The position numbers and the translations under genes are program-made. The notes under the pieces are model-generated. The model had not been told where the DNA came from and searched no databases. It saw only the letters and a program-made list of their open reading frames with translations. From Gordonia tangerina (GTDB lineage: Bacteria > Actinomycetota > Actinomycetes > Mycobacteriales > Mycobacteriaceae): a DNA stretch of 64,000 nucleotides. The DNA lies in the NCBI RefSeq assembly GCF_021556435.1, contig NZ_JAKGCU010000004.1:186001-250000 (forward strand). The letters run 5' to 3'. This document shows positions 8,397 to 16,922 of this stretch, one piece after another (position 1 is the stretch's first letter; every line of letters starts with the position of its first letter).

Positions 8397-9764
8397 TCAC
8401 CGATAGGGCTGCCGAGCGGTCTCCGGGTCCCCGAACGTGATCGCCCGTTCCCGACGCGAGTCGGTCAACAGCGTCGCACTCCAACTCATCACTGTGCCAA
8501 GTCGGTTGCGCATCCCGGCGAGGAACGCGATGTGGATGACGCCCCAGGCCACCCAACCCAGATAGCCGAACAGATTCAGCTTCCCGGTCTCCACCACCGC
8601 ATGTCTGCGGGCGATATACGCTGCACTGCCGAAATCGCGGTACTTGAACGGCTCCCGTTCGGTACCTCCCGCCGCCGCATGCGCTATCACGGCCCCCGCA
8701 TGACGTCCACCCTGCATCGCGACCTCCGCCACCCCGGGTAGCTTGTCGCGAGAACTCATGTCCCCCACCACGAATACCTCCGGATGACCGGCGACGGACA
8801 GATCGGCCTCGACCGGGATACGCCCGCCACGGTCCTGCTCGACGTCGAGGGCTCGAGCTACCACACCGGCGAACGGAACCGCCTCGACGCCGGCGGTCCA
8901 CAGCGTCGTGCGAGTCGGGTAGCGCACCACCTCGTGGGGTTCGGCCTTGCTGGTGGTCTCGACGTCCTCGGCGGTCACATCGGTCACGTGCACGCCCAGA
9001 ACCGTCTCCACCCCGAGTTCATCCAGGGTTCGCTGGGCACGCTCCGACAGTTTCGGACTGAACGACGGCAAGACGCGATCACCCCCGTGCAGCAACAACA
9101 CTCGCGCCTCGGTGGGATCGATGGTCCGAAACTCGTCCTCCAACGCCAGGGTGGCCAGCTCACGGATCTGGCCGGCGATCTCGACACCGGTCGGCCCGCC
9201 ACCGGCAACCGCGAACGTGAGCCACGGCCGGCGTTGCGCTGCGTCGGGCAACGTCTCGGCGACCTCGAACGCACCGATGATCCGCCGCCGGATCGCCAGC
9301 GCGTCATCAAGAGTCTTCATCCCCGGCGCGAACTGCGCGAACGAGTCATTGCCGTGATAGGCCGTGCGCATACCCACCGCGACCACGAGGTAGTCGTAGT
9401 CGATCGTCATCGTCGACTCATCCGGTCGACACACCGAAATCGTGCGAGCCTGCGCATCGACGGCATCGGCTTCGCCCAGGACGACGCTCGCGTTTCGTTG
9501 CCGCCGCAGCAGATGCCGGATCGGACTCGATATCGCACCCTCGGACAGCAGACCGGTGGCGCACTGATACAGCAACGGCTGGAACAGATGACTGGTGCCG
9601 CGGTCCACCACGGTGACCTGGACATCGGCCCGTTTGAGCCGGCGCGCCGCCTGCAGGCCACCCAGCCCCGCACCGACAATCACCACATGAGGCTTACTGG
9701 TCGCGTTCGTCTGCCGAGACACGCTTACCGATTGTTCCAGACAGCACGCGACGATATCGCCCAA
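8397..9764 (-). CDS. ndh: Type II NADH dehydrogenase (NAD(P)/FAD-dependent oxidoreductase)
   Basis: The product belongs to the NDH-2 family of monotopic, non-proton-pumping enzymes that pass electrons from NADH through FAD to quinone. The FAD-binding motif VVIVGAGLGGLQAARRL lies at about 27-43 and the NAD-binding motif AVAGGGPTGVEIAGQI near 185-200. A VFVVGDMSSRD segment, the usual flavin-contacting ATG/GD motif, is near residue 335. The C-terminal LNLFGYLGWVAWGVIHIAFLAG stretch is the expected membrane-binding amphipathic region. The start is uncertain: ATG 9764 adds about 14 residues before GTG 9722, and neither has a clear ribosome-binding site. Confidence 0.85.
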   Translation of the reverse strand: MGDIVACCLEQSVSVSRQTNATSKPHVVIVGAGLGGLQAARRLKRADVQVTVVDRGTSHLFQPLLYQCATGLLSEGAISSPIRHLLRRQRNASVVLGEADAVDAQARTISVCRPDESTMTIDYDYLVVAVGMRTAYHGNDSFAQFAPGMKTLDDALAIRRRIIGAFEVAETLPDAAQRRPWLTFAVAGGGPTGVEIAGQIRELATLALEDEFRTIDPTEARVLLLHGGDRVLPSFSPKLSERAQRTLDELGVETVLGVHVTDVTAEDVETTSKAEPHEVVRYPTRTTLWTAGVEAVPFAGVVARALDVEQDRGGRIPVEADLSVAGHPEVFVVGDMSSRDKLPGVAEVAMQGGRHAGAVIAHAAAGGTEREPFKYRDFGSAAYIARRHAVVETGKLNLFGYLGWVAWGVIHIAFLAGMRNRLGTVMSWSATLLTDSRRERAITFGDPETARQPYR

Positions 9765-9808
9765 CCGGGCCGCCAGTGCGTGTCACCAGCGCAGCCGACC
9801 CGGTCCAA

Positions 9809-10114
9809 TCACGACTCCCGGGTCGCGACGTAGGCGACTCCGGCAGTCGCGGCAGCCACCGCCACCACAGACGGCCATGCCCCGATCTTCTTCGCCAGCG
9901 GATGCGAGGCGCCGAACGCGCCCAGGTACGTGCCCAGCAGGCCTGCCGTCACCACCGGCCCCTGCTGGCTCCACTCCCGCGCGCACCATGCGCCCGTAGC
10001 GGCGAGGACGACGCCGCCGAGCTCACGCCGTCCGGTGAATCGAGCGGCCGCATAGCCGCCGATCAAACCGAGGGAAGAGACCGGAACTGTGGGGTTGAGG
10101 CGCATGACGGCCAC
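9809..10114 (-). CDS. Small hydrophobic protein, unknown function
   Basis: This 101-residue protein is rich in Ala and Gly, with three weakly hydrophobic segments (about 13-24, 33-48 and 53-72) and another near the C-terminus. It is probably a small inner-membrane protein. ATG 10114 is used; the alternative Met four codons later is also possible. It precedes ndh on the same strand with a 44-bp gap and is divergent from the membrane protein at 10135. No family is recognised. Confidence 0.55.
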   Translation of the reverse strand: MAVMRLNPTVPVSSLGLIGGYAAARFTGRRELGGVVLAATGAWCAREWSQQGPVVTAGLLGTYLGAFGASHPLAKKIGAWPSVVAVAAATAGVAYVATRES

Positions 10115-10134
10115 AATAGGCTCACAATTGGCAC

Positions 10135-10674
10135 ATGAGCTCTACGGGTACCGCCGATCCGATCGATGACGACGACCTCACCAACCCCAAACGTATCGCC
10201 ACGATGTACCTCAAGGAACGGGTCTACGCCAGCTTCACCGGACTGGCCATCGTGCTGGTTCTCTACAACGGCGCCGGGCACCACAGCGCCGCATACGCCT
10301 TCGAGATCCTGGCGCTGGGCGTCCTGGCTGTGGTGCTGGCCGGTTTCGCCTCCGACGGCATCGCCCACCTCGCCGTGCACCGGCAATTCCCGCACGGCAG
10401 GGACTTCCGCACCCTGGTCCGGATCTCGACGAACGCGCTGGGCACACTGACGATCCCTCTCGGGCTCATCGTGGCCGCCTGGATCGGGATTCTGGAACTC
10501 GACACCGCACTGCTCATCGCGGGCTTCGTCTACATCGGTGTACTCGGCCTGGTCGGCTGGCTGGCGGTACGCCGGGCCCAGATCACCTGGCTACAGAAGC
10601 TCGCCGCCCTGATCACCCTCGTCCTGATCGGTCTCATCGTGCTCGGCATCCAGGTACTCGCACACAGTCACTGA
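10135..10674 (+). CDS. Four-helix membrane protein
   Basis: The 179-residue protein has an acidic N-terminus (DPIDDDDLTNP) and then four hydrophobic helices at about 33-45, 58-75, 103-122 and 124-175, with a DGIAHLAVHRQF polar loop between helices 2 and 3. The pattern resembles conserved actinobacterial membrane proteins without assigned function. The ATG at 10135 stands only 20 bp from the divergent start at 10114, so the two genes must share a very compact promoter region. It converges with the EthA-like gene, with 12 bp between stops. Confidence 0.65.
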   Translation: MSSTGTADPIDDDDLTNPKRIATMYLKERVYASFTGLAIVLVLYNGAGHHSAAYAFEILALGVLAVVLAGFASDGIAHLAVHRQFPHGRDFRTLVRISTNALGTLTIPLGLIVAAWIGILELDTALLIAGFVYIGVLGLVGWLAVRRAQITWLQKLAALITLVLIGLIVLGIQVLAHSH

Positions 10675-10686
10675 GCCGTCGGTGCG

Positions 10687-12198
10687 TCAGACACCGGCGG
10701 CCACGCCGGCCCGATCGGTCGCCTTCGCGAACCGCAGATTGTCGTCGGCCACATCACCACGCAACAGCCGACGATCGGCGTAGTAGCTCATCGACATCAC
10801 CCACGGCGCCTGTGGCCCCTGCTTCGGCAGCGTGTCCAGAGCGCGCTGCACGTAGCCGGCGCCGAAATCGAGCAGCGGGCGCGTCGGCAGATCAGGATCG
10901 GCGACGGCCCAGACGCTGTCGTGGCCGTGCGCATCCATGTATCCGAGGAGCTTGCAGAAGTACTCACACAGCAAGCCGATCTTGAGAGTCCACGAGGCAT
11001 TCGTGTAGCCGATCGCGAGCGCGAAATTGGGTACCCCCGATAGCATCATGCCGCGGTAGACCACCGTGTCCGGCAGCGCCACCGGCCGGCCGTCGACGCT
11101 GAGGTCGATCCCACCGATCACCTTGATGTTCAAGCCGGTCGCGGTCACGATGATGTCGGCCTCGAGCTCCTCACCACTCTCGAGCAGGATGCCGTTCTCG
11201 GTGAACGTGTCGATCCGGTCGGTGACGATCGACGCTTTGCCCTTGCGGATGGTGCGGAACAGATCGGCATCGGGCACCACGCACAGCCGCTGATCCCACG
11301 GGTTGTACGGCGGATTGAAGTGCTTGTCGACGTCGAAACCGTCAGGCAGCTGCGACTCGTTGATCCTTCGGATGACACGCCGGGCGGCCTTCGGAAATCG
11401 TTGACACAGTTCAAATATCAACCGCTGCTGGGCGACGTTCTTCTGCCGGGTCAGGGCGTAGCCGCGTTCGTCACCGAGCACCTTCTTGAGCGTGTTGGCC
11501 AGCGCATCCTCCCGCGGCAACGGGATGATGTAGGTCGGCGTGCGCTGCAGCATCGTGATGTGCTCGGCGTCGTCGGCCATGGCGGGTAGCAGGGTCACCG
11601 CAGTCGCCCCGCTGCCGATCACCACCACCCGCTTACCCGCGTAGTCGAGGTCCTCCGGCCAATGCTGCGGATGCACGATCTGGCCGGTGAAGCGTTCCCG
11701 CCCGGCGAAGTCCGGGCTGAACCCGTCGTCGTAGTCGTAATAGCCGGAACCGCAGAAGATCCAGCGCGCACTGATCTGTACCCGCTCGCCGGTGTCGGTG
11801 CGGTCGATGTCGACCAGCCAGCGCGCATCGGCCGACGACCATGCCGCGGCTATTACCTTGTGCCGGTACCGGATGAGGTCGGTGAGACCGTTCTCGTCGA
11901 TGGTCTCGTGCAGGTAGTCCAGGATGTGCGGCGCATCGGCGATCGACTGTTTGTCACGCCACGGCTTGAACTCGTAGCCGAAGGTGTACAGATCGGAATC
12001 CGACCGGATACCCGGGTAACGGAACAGATCCCAGGTACCACCGGCGACATCCCGCGCCTCCACGATCGCGAAGGACTTCGCGGGATGCTCGGTGGTGAGG
12101 TAGCGCGCGGCGCCGACACCGGATATCCCGGCTCCGATGATGAGGACGTCGACGGTGTCGACGGCGGCGGCACCGTCGACGGGGCTCGATGTGGTCAC
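10687..12198 (-). CDS. ethA: EthA-like Baeyer-Villiger flavin monooxygenase
   Basis: This 503-residue flavoprotein uses FAD, NADPH and O2 to turn ketones into esters or to oxygenate sulfur. Motifs: FAD site LIIGAGISGVGAARYL (about 19-34), GGTWDLFRYPGIRSDSD (about 52-68), the Baeyer-Villiger fingerprint FTGQIVHPQHWP (about 170), and the NADPH site VVIGSGATAVTLLP (about 190). The text follows mycobacterial EthA closely from memory, including the NPWDQRLC, MMLSGVPN and GYTNASWTLK blocks. EthA activates thioamide prodrugs; its natural substrates are ketones or mycolic-acid-related lipids. It is divergent from a PucR-type regulator rather than the TetR protein EthR known from Mycobacterium. Confidence 0.85.
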   Translation of the reverse strand: MTTSSPVDGAAAVDTVDVLIIGAGISGVGAARYLTTEHPAKSFAIVEARDVAGGTWDLFRYPGIRSDSDLYTFGYEFKPWRDKQSIADAPHILDYLHETIDENGLTDLIRYRHKVIAAAWSSADARWLVDIDRTDTGERVQISARWIFCGSGYYDYDDGFSPDFAGRERFTGQIVHPQHWPEDLDYAGKRVVVIGSGATAVTLLPAMADDAEHITMLQRTPTYIIPLPREDALANTLKKVLGDERGYALTRQKNVAQQRLIFELCQRFPKAARRVIRRINESQLPDGFDVDKHFNPPYNPWDQRLCVVPDADLFRTIRKGKASIVTDRIDTFTENGILLESGEELEADIIVTATGLNIKVIGGIDLSVDGRPVALPDTVVYRGMMLSGVPNFALAIGYTNASWTLKIGLLCEYFCKLLGYMDAHGHDSVWAVADPDLPTRPLLDFGAGYVQRALDTLPKQGPQAPWVMSMSYYADRRLLRGDVADDNLRFAKATDRAGVAAGV

Positions 12199-12307
12199 CT
12201 GATGCTCCTGTACTCGTAGGCGTTGCTACCAGCATGCTCAGTCGACGACCACACCGCCAGGGTCAATCTGCAACTCCACAGGTCATTCAGTGGTGCAAAA
12301 TGTTGCC

Positions 12308-13528
12308 ATGTCCGAGTGGCCACACATATCGCCCCGCGTGCGTGAGTTGCTGCGCCGCGGCGCGGAGATCGCGTTGAACCCACCCGACTCGTGGGTTCGC
12401 GAGATGCACGACGCCGCACTTGGCGGCGTGCGGATGACCGCTGTCGCCGACGACCCGGTGCTCGCCGAAGCCACCCGCCGCACCAACATCGCCAACATGC
12501 TGCACTGGGCGGCGGCCAACGTGCGTGATCCCGGACGCCGGGTACCGGTCAATCTCGGTGGCGAGGTCCTCGACACTGCCCGCGACCTGGTGCGACGCGG
12601 TCTCGGCGAGTCATCGCTGGACTCCTACCGCACGGCGCAGAGCGTCGCGTGGCGACGCTGGATGGAGATCTGCTTCGACCTCACCGACGATCCCGCCGAC
12701 CTCCGCGCGCTCCTCGACGTGTCGTCGTTGTCGATCTCGACATTCATCGACGACACTGTCGGCGCCATGTCGCAGCGGATGGCCGCCGAACGCGCCGACC
12801 TCACACGCGGCACCCACGCGGAGCGCCGACAGACCGTCGCGCTGCTGCTGGAGGGAGCGCCGATCCCACTGACCCGCGCCGAATCCCAGCTCGGGCACCG
12901 ACTCGACGGACCGCAGGTGGCCGCGGTCATCTGGAGCGACCCGGGGGCCGCGGCCGCTCGTGACCTGGAGGCGGCGGCCGACGCACTGACCAAGTCGAAC
13001 CACAGCCGCGACCGCCTCACCGTCATGGCGAGCGCCTCGACCCTGTGGGTGTGGCTACCGCAATCGCGGACACCTGACCTGCGCGAACTGCCCGAGCACC
13101 CGGGAGTGCGGATCGCCGTCGGACTGCCGGGTCATTCCCTCGACGGCTTCCGCCGCAGCCACTTCCAGGCGCTGGCCACCCAACGCCTGATGGCCCGGTA
13201 CCCCGACGGTCACCAGGTGGCGAACTACGACGACCTGCGGCTCGTGTCCTTGCTCACCACCGACGACGTCGCCACCGACGAGTTCCTTGCCGACACACTC
13301 GGCGAACTCGGTTCCGCCGACCGCGACACGGTCGATACGGTCCGCACCTGGATCGCCGAGCAATGCAACACCTCACGGACCGCGGCTCGTCTCTACACCC
13401 ACCGCAACACGGTGATCCGCCGTATCGCACGGGCCGACACGCTGCTGCCTCGCCCGCTGGCGGAGAACCTGGTCGATGTGGCGGCAGCCCTGGAGATCCT
13501 GCGGTGGCGCCCGGTCGAACATCGGTGA
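12308..13528 (+). CDS. PucR-family transcriptional regulator
   Basis: The protein is 406 residues from ATG 12308; an in-frame GTG at 12290 would add six. The C-terminal 60 residues form the PucR-type helix-turn-helix (TWIAEQCNTSRTAARLYTHR, then NTVIRRIARADTLL). A GGDEF-like or ligand-binding central domain precedes it, with a helical N-terminal part. No purine or carbohydrate ligand can be named. It is divergent from the EthA-like monooxygenase with about 110 bp between starts, which suggests that it controls that gene, probably as an activator. Confidence 0.8.
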   Translation: MSEWPHISPRVRELLRRGAEIALNPPDSWVREMHDAALGGVRMTAVADDPVLAEATRRTNIANMLHWAAANVRDPGRRVPVNLGGEVLDTARDLVRRGLGESSLDSYRTAQSVAWRRWMEICFDLTDDPADLRALLDVSSLSISTFIDDTVGAMSQRMAAERADLTRGTHAERRQTVALLLEGAPIPLTRAESQLGHRLDGPQVAAVIWSDPGAAAARDLEAAADALTKSNHSRDRLTVMASASTLWVWLPQSRTPDLRELPEHPGVRIAVGLPGHSLDGFRRSHFQALATQRLMARYPDGHQVANYDDLRLVSLLTTDDVATDEFLADTLGELGSADRDTVDTVRTWIAEQCNTSRTAARLYTHRNTVIRRIARADTLLPRPLAENLVDVAAALEILRWRPVEHR

Positions 13529-13559
13529 TGTCACCGATGGACGAAGCGGGAGGTCGGCC

Positions 13560-14651
13560 TCAACCCGCGGCACCGAGAAGCTGATCGGGCCTGAAGTCGT
13601 GCGGTACCGCTGCGTTGATCACCGTCTGGGTGAGCGCTTCGCCGATGACCGGCGCGTGTTTGAACAGGTTGTGCCCGGCCATCACGACGACCGGACCGTC
13701 CCGCCAGATCGCCATCCCGTCATCGCCCCACGGCAACGTGGTCACCCAGCAGTGCACGATCTCACGCGGCGTGGGGTCCAACCCCGGCAACGCCGAACCT
13801 ACGTACTCGACTGCCGCGTCCGCCAACTCACCGAGACGTGCACCGTCGACGATGGCGCCGTCGTCATTGGCGTCGACGTGATCGGACAATCCGAGACCGT
13901 ATCCCGAACGGTCAGGATAGGCGGCCGCGTATACGCCGGTGGCTCCGAAGTGGCCGCTGCCGTCCTGCAGCGTCGGCAGTCGTGATGTCTCGCCTGGCAC
14001 CGAGAACGACACGCGCACATGAGCTCCCAGACGTACGGGCACGGCGATCCCTGCTCCGCGCGCCAAGGCGGCGGTGCCGCGTCCCGCGCAGATCACCACA
14101 GACCCGTGACCACCCCGCGTCGTCGGCGTTCGCACGACAATCCCATCGCCGTCTCGATATGTCGCGATCACCTGCTCGCCGACGATGCTGTCGGCAACCC
14201 GGCTGGCCAACGCGGAGATGACGGCCCGAGTGTCGATCGAACCGCCACCCGGGTCGAACACCGCGGTGCCCTCGTACGCACCGAGCATCGGCAGCAGCTC
14301 GGCCACAGCATCGGCATCGATCGCCTCCGCCGCCACGCCGGCCTCACGGAGCAACGGCAGCCGACGTCCCGCCGTCTCGCCCAACGCCAACGCACCGTCG
14401 TCGGACACCGTGGTGACACCGAGGTCGTCGGACCACCCGTGCCACTGATCACGCGCCCGCACCGCTAGGCGGATCAACCGCGGATCGTCGTGGGCGTGGC
14501 GGAAGACGCGCGATTGCCCGGCGGATTGTCCGTATCCGGGCCTACCCGCCTCATACACCGTGACCGAATACCCCTGGCGGGACAGCTGATAGGCCGTCGA
14601 CAGGCCGATGATCCCGGCCCCGATGACGGCAACGTCGGACGTGACGGACAT
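13560..14651 (-). CDS. Monomeric sarcosine oxidase / N-methyltryptophan oxidase family flavoprotein
   Basis: The 363-residue FAD enzyme of the MSOX/MTOX family oxidises secondary amines or N-methyl amino acids, with H2O2 as product. The FAD motif VAVIGAGIIGLSTAYQL starts at about residue 8. An SRVFRHAH segment matches the SRIIR-type active-site arm of the family. A cysteine in the segment REIVHCWVTTLPWGDDG falls where the covalent 8-alpha-S-cysteinyl flavin link is made in MSOX, so covalent FAD is likely. The substrate is not fixed; sarcosine, another N-methyl amino acid or a cyclic imino acid are options. It converges with the PucR gene and is divergent from the DJ-1 gene. Confidence 0.8.
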   Translation of the reverse strand: MSVTSDVAVIGAGIIGLSTAYQLSRQGYSVTVYEAGRPGYGQSAGQSRVFRHAHDDPRLIRLAVRARDQWHGWSDDLGVTTVSDDGALALGETAGRRLPLLREAGVAAEAIDADAVAELLPMLGAYEGTAVFDPGGGSIDTRAVISALASRVADSIVGEQVIATYRDGDGIVVRTPTTRGGHGSVVICAGRGTAALARGAGIAVPVRLGAHVRVSFSVPGETSRLPTLQDGSGHFGATGVYAAAYPDRSGYGLGLSDHVDANDDGAIVDGARLGELADAAVEYVGSALPGLDPTPREIVHCWVTTLPWGDDGMAIWRDGPVVVMAGHNLFKHAPVIGEALTQTVINAAVPHDFRPDQLLGAAG

Positions 14652-14755
14652 GACCTGAGGCTACCCGCCACCCCGCCCTGCGTGGTTTGCGCGCTCGTCC
14701 ACCCGGGTACCCGATGCCGCAGACCATTTCGACCATCGTCGAGAAAGGAACCGAC

Positions 14756-15319
14756 ATGCCCGAGGAACTCGCCGGTACCACCATCGCCTTCCTGGTCGCA
14801 CCCGAGGGTGCCGAGCAGGTGGAGCTGACCGAGCCGTGGAAGACGGTCGAGGCGGTGAGCGGCAACCCCACACTGGTGTCGACCTCCGACGGCGAGGTGC
14901 AGGCCTTCAATCACCTCGACCGTGGCGACACCTTCACCGTCGACGCCACCACCGACACCGCCCGCGTCGACGATTTCGACGCGCTCGTCTTGCCCGGCGG
15001 CGTGGCCAATCCCGATTTCCTGCGCACCGATGCGAGCGCGGTCGCGTTCGTGAAAGCGTTCTTCGACGCCGGGAAACCCGTGGCGGCGATCTGCCACGCG
15101 CCATGGACCCTCATCGAGGCCGGCGTGGTGAGCGGTCGCACGATGACCTCCTACCCCAGCCTGCAGACCGATCTCCGCAATGCCGGAGCCACCTGGCAGG
15201 ACGAGGAAGTTGTGGTGTGCCGATCGGGGCCGAACACGCTGATCACCAGCCGCAATCCCGACGACCTCCCGGCGTTCAACGCAAAACTCACCATCGAGTT
15301 CGCCAAGACACCTGCCTGA
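14756..15319 (+). CDS. DJ-1/PfpI family protein (type 1 glutamine amidotransferase-like)
   Basis: The 187-residue protein has the DJ-1/PfpI fold. The nucleophile-elbow motif AAICHAPWTLIEAG at about 110-123 holds the reactive cysteine followed by histidine, and DALVLPGGVANPDFLR at about 77-92 is the preceding family signature. Relatives act as deglycases, chaperones or general stress proteins. ATG 14756 is preferred to an in-frame ATG at 14714 because AAAGGA lies eight bases before it and the family begins close to this residue. It converges with the split-barrel oxidoreductase with three bases between stops. Confidence 0.85.
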   Translation: MPEELAGTTIAFLVAPEGAEQVELTEPWKTVEAVSGNPTLVSTSDGEVQAFNHLDRGDTFTVDATTDTARVDDFDALVLPGGVANPDFLRTDASAVAFVKAFFDAGKPVAAICHAPWTLIEAGVVSGRTMTSYPSLQTDLRNAGATWQDEEVVVCRSGPNTLITSRNPDDLPAFNAKLTIEFAKTPA

Positions 15320-15322
15320 GGT

Positions 15323-15820
15323 TCAGCCGTCCTGGGCGTCGAGACGCTCGGCGACATCGGCCGGGAAGCCGCCGGTGGCGATGGGTCCCCAGCGGGTCGG
15401 CCGGATCCGGATCAGCGACTTGCCCTGGGTCCGCATCGCGGCCCGATACTCGTCCCAATCCGGATGCTCTCCGGAGATGCATCGGAAGTAGTCGACGAGG
15501 CCGTCTTCGGCATCAGGCATGTCGAGTACCTCGGCGTGCCCGTCCACCTGTACCCACGCCCCGTTGAACTCGTCGGACAGCACGCACACACTGGCCACCG
15601 GGTTGTTACGGATATTGACCGCCTTCGCCCGGCCCGGGTAGGTGGAGATGACGATGCGACCGTCCTGGTCGACGCCGCCGGTGACCGGCGAGAGTTGCGG
15701 GGTCCCGTCGGCACGAACGGTGCTCAGGATCATCTGGTGACGTGACCGCAGAAACTCCAGGAGTTCGGTGCGGTCGACGGCATCGGCTTTCGCAACTGTT
15801 CTGGCCATGGCGTCAACCAT
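15323..15820 (-). CDS. Split-barrel FMN/F420-dependent oxidoreductase (PPOX class)
   Basis: The 165-residue protein of the pyridoxamine-phosphate-oxidase-like split-barrel superfamily resembles mycobacterial Rv1155-type F420-dependent reductases. Typical features are MILSTVRADGTPQLSPV at about 30-46, IVISTYPGRAKAVNIRNNP at about 56-74, and a C-terminal IRIRPTRWGPI block. Substrate and cofactor (F420 or FMN) are inferred from family only. It lies 10 bp downstream of the DapB-like dehydrogenase gene on the same strand, so it is probably the last gene of the Rieske operon at 16919-17941. Confidence 0.8.
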   Translation of the reverse strand: MVDAMARTVAKADAVDRTELLEFLRSRHQMILSTVRADGTPQLSPVTGGVDQDGRIVISTYPGRAKAVNIRNNPVASVCVLSDEFNGAWVQVDGHAEVLDMPDAEDGLVDYFRCISGEHPDWDEYRAAMRTQGKSLIRIRPTRWGPIATGGFPADVAERLDAQDG

Positions 15821-15830
15821 ACGCGCGAGT

Positions 15831-16922
15831 TCAGCGCTTGAACCGACCCGCGAAGCCCCGCAACGGCAAATCGGCGCTGGTGAGGATGCCCGGCCGGGCC
15901 GCTACCACCGAGCTGATGGCGTTCAGCGCAGGCATACCTGTCACCGTCATGCCGATCGATGCGAATGACGACGGGTCCGACAGGTCCACACCGGCTTTCG
16001 GGAAGATCATGTGCTTGGAGTAGACCGACGGATCGCCGGTGATGTGGGTGATGTAGCAGCCCTTGATGTCCCACGCCGGATCGGTGAAGGGCGTCATCTG
16101 CCATTCGAGGTGGGTCTCCACGCGCGCCACGCCGTCGACCATGCCCTGATACTTGATGTAGTTGGCTCCCAGCGATCCCGCCGGCAGGAAGTACCAGCCC
16201 AGATCGACATCCTTGGTGCAGGCGCCGAGCTCGTAGCTGAAGGCGACCTCGTCGAGGTCGAGGTCGAAACAGTCCGCCATCAGGTACACCGAGTCGGCGA
16301 ACACCTCGGTGTAGCGGCGCAACGAGTCCGGGATCGTCGGATCGTCGACGGGACGGCCGTAGCCGACCGCCTGCCAGGTCACCGCCGAATGATGACACGA
16401 CACGTCCACCGACTCGGTGACCGTGACATTCTCGATGTCGGCGACATCCATCGATTGCGTCACCGCGATCACCTGCGCGGCACCCGGATTCATACCGGTG
16501 CCGTAGAAGGTGGAACCACCTTTCTCGCAGGCCTCCGCGAGGATCTCGGTGATCTTGCGCCCACTCGGGTGGGGATGGTTGGTGTCGCGGTGAAAGCCGG
16601 TGATCCAGTCGGCGGTGGTCACGACGTCGATGCCGGCCTCCAGCACCTGCACATACAGCTCCTCGTCGGGGAAGACGCCGTGGAAGGTCAGCACGTCGGG
16701 CGCCGCCGCGATGATCTCGGCCACGGTTCCCGTCGCGATGACGCCGATGGGGTCGGCGCCCACGATCTCACCGGCATCGCGTCCGATCTTGTCCGGCGAA
16801 TAGCAGTGCAGGCCCACCAATTCCAGGTCGGGGTGGCCGGCGATCCGGCCGATCATCTCGGTACCGACGTTGCCGGTGGCCACCTGGAACACGCGGATTC
16901 TCGGTGCGGGAGCGGTCATCAC
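15831..16922 (-). CDS. DapB-like NAD(P)-binding dehydrogenase
   Basis: The 363-residue protein has an N-terminal Rossmann domain (VFQVATGNVGTEMIGRI at about 11-27) like dihydrodipicolinate reductase and 2,4-diaminopentanoate-type amine dehydrogenases. An ADWITGF and YGTGMNPG region links to a C-terminal dimerisation/substrate domain. Mycobacterial relatives are annotated only as dihydrodipicolinate reductase-like; the real substrate is unknown and it is too long to be DapB itself. It overlaps the Rieske gene by four bases (16919-16922), so translation is coupled and the two should act on the same pathway. Confidence 0.75.
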   Translation of the reverse strand: MMTAPAPRIRVFQVATGNVGTEMIGRIAGHPDLELVGLHCYSPDKIGRDAGEIVGADPIGVIATGTVAEIIAAAPDVLTFHGVFPDEELYVQVLEAGIDVVTTADWITGFHRDTNHPHPSGRKITEILAEACEKGGSTFYGTGMNPGAAQVIAVTQSMDVADIENVTVTESVDVSCHHSAVTWQAVGYGRPVDDPTIPDSLRRYTEVFADSVYLMADCFDLDLDEVAFSYELGACTKDVDLGWYFLPAGSLGANYIKYQGMVDGVARVETHLEWQMTPFTDPAWDIKGCYITHITGDPSVYSKHMIFPKAGVDLSDPSSFASIGMTVTGMPALNAISSVVAARPGILTSADLPLRGFAGRFKR

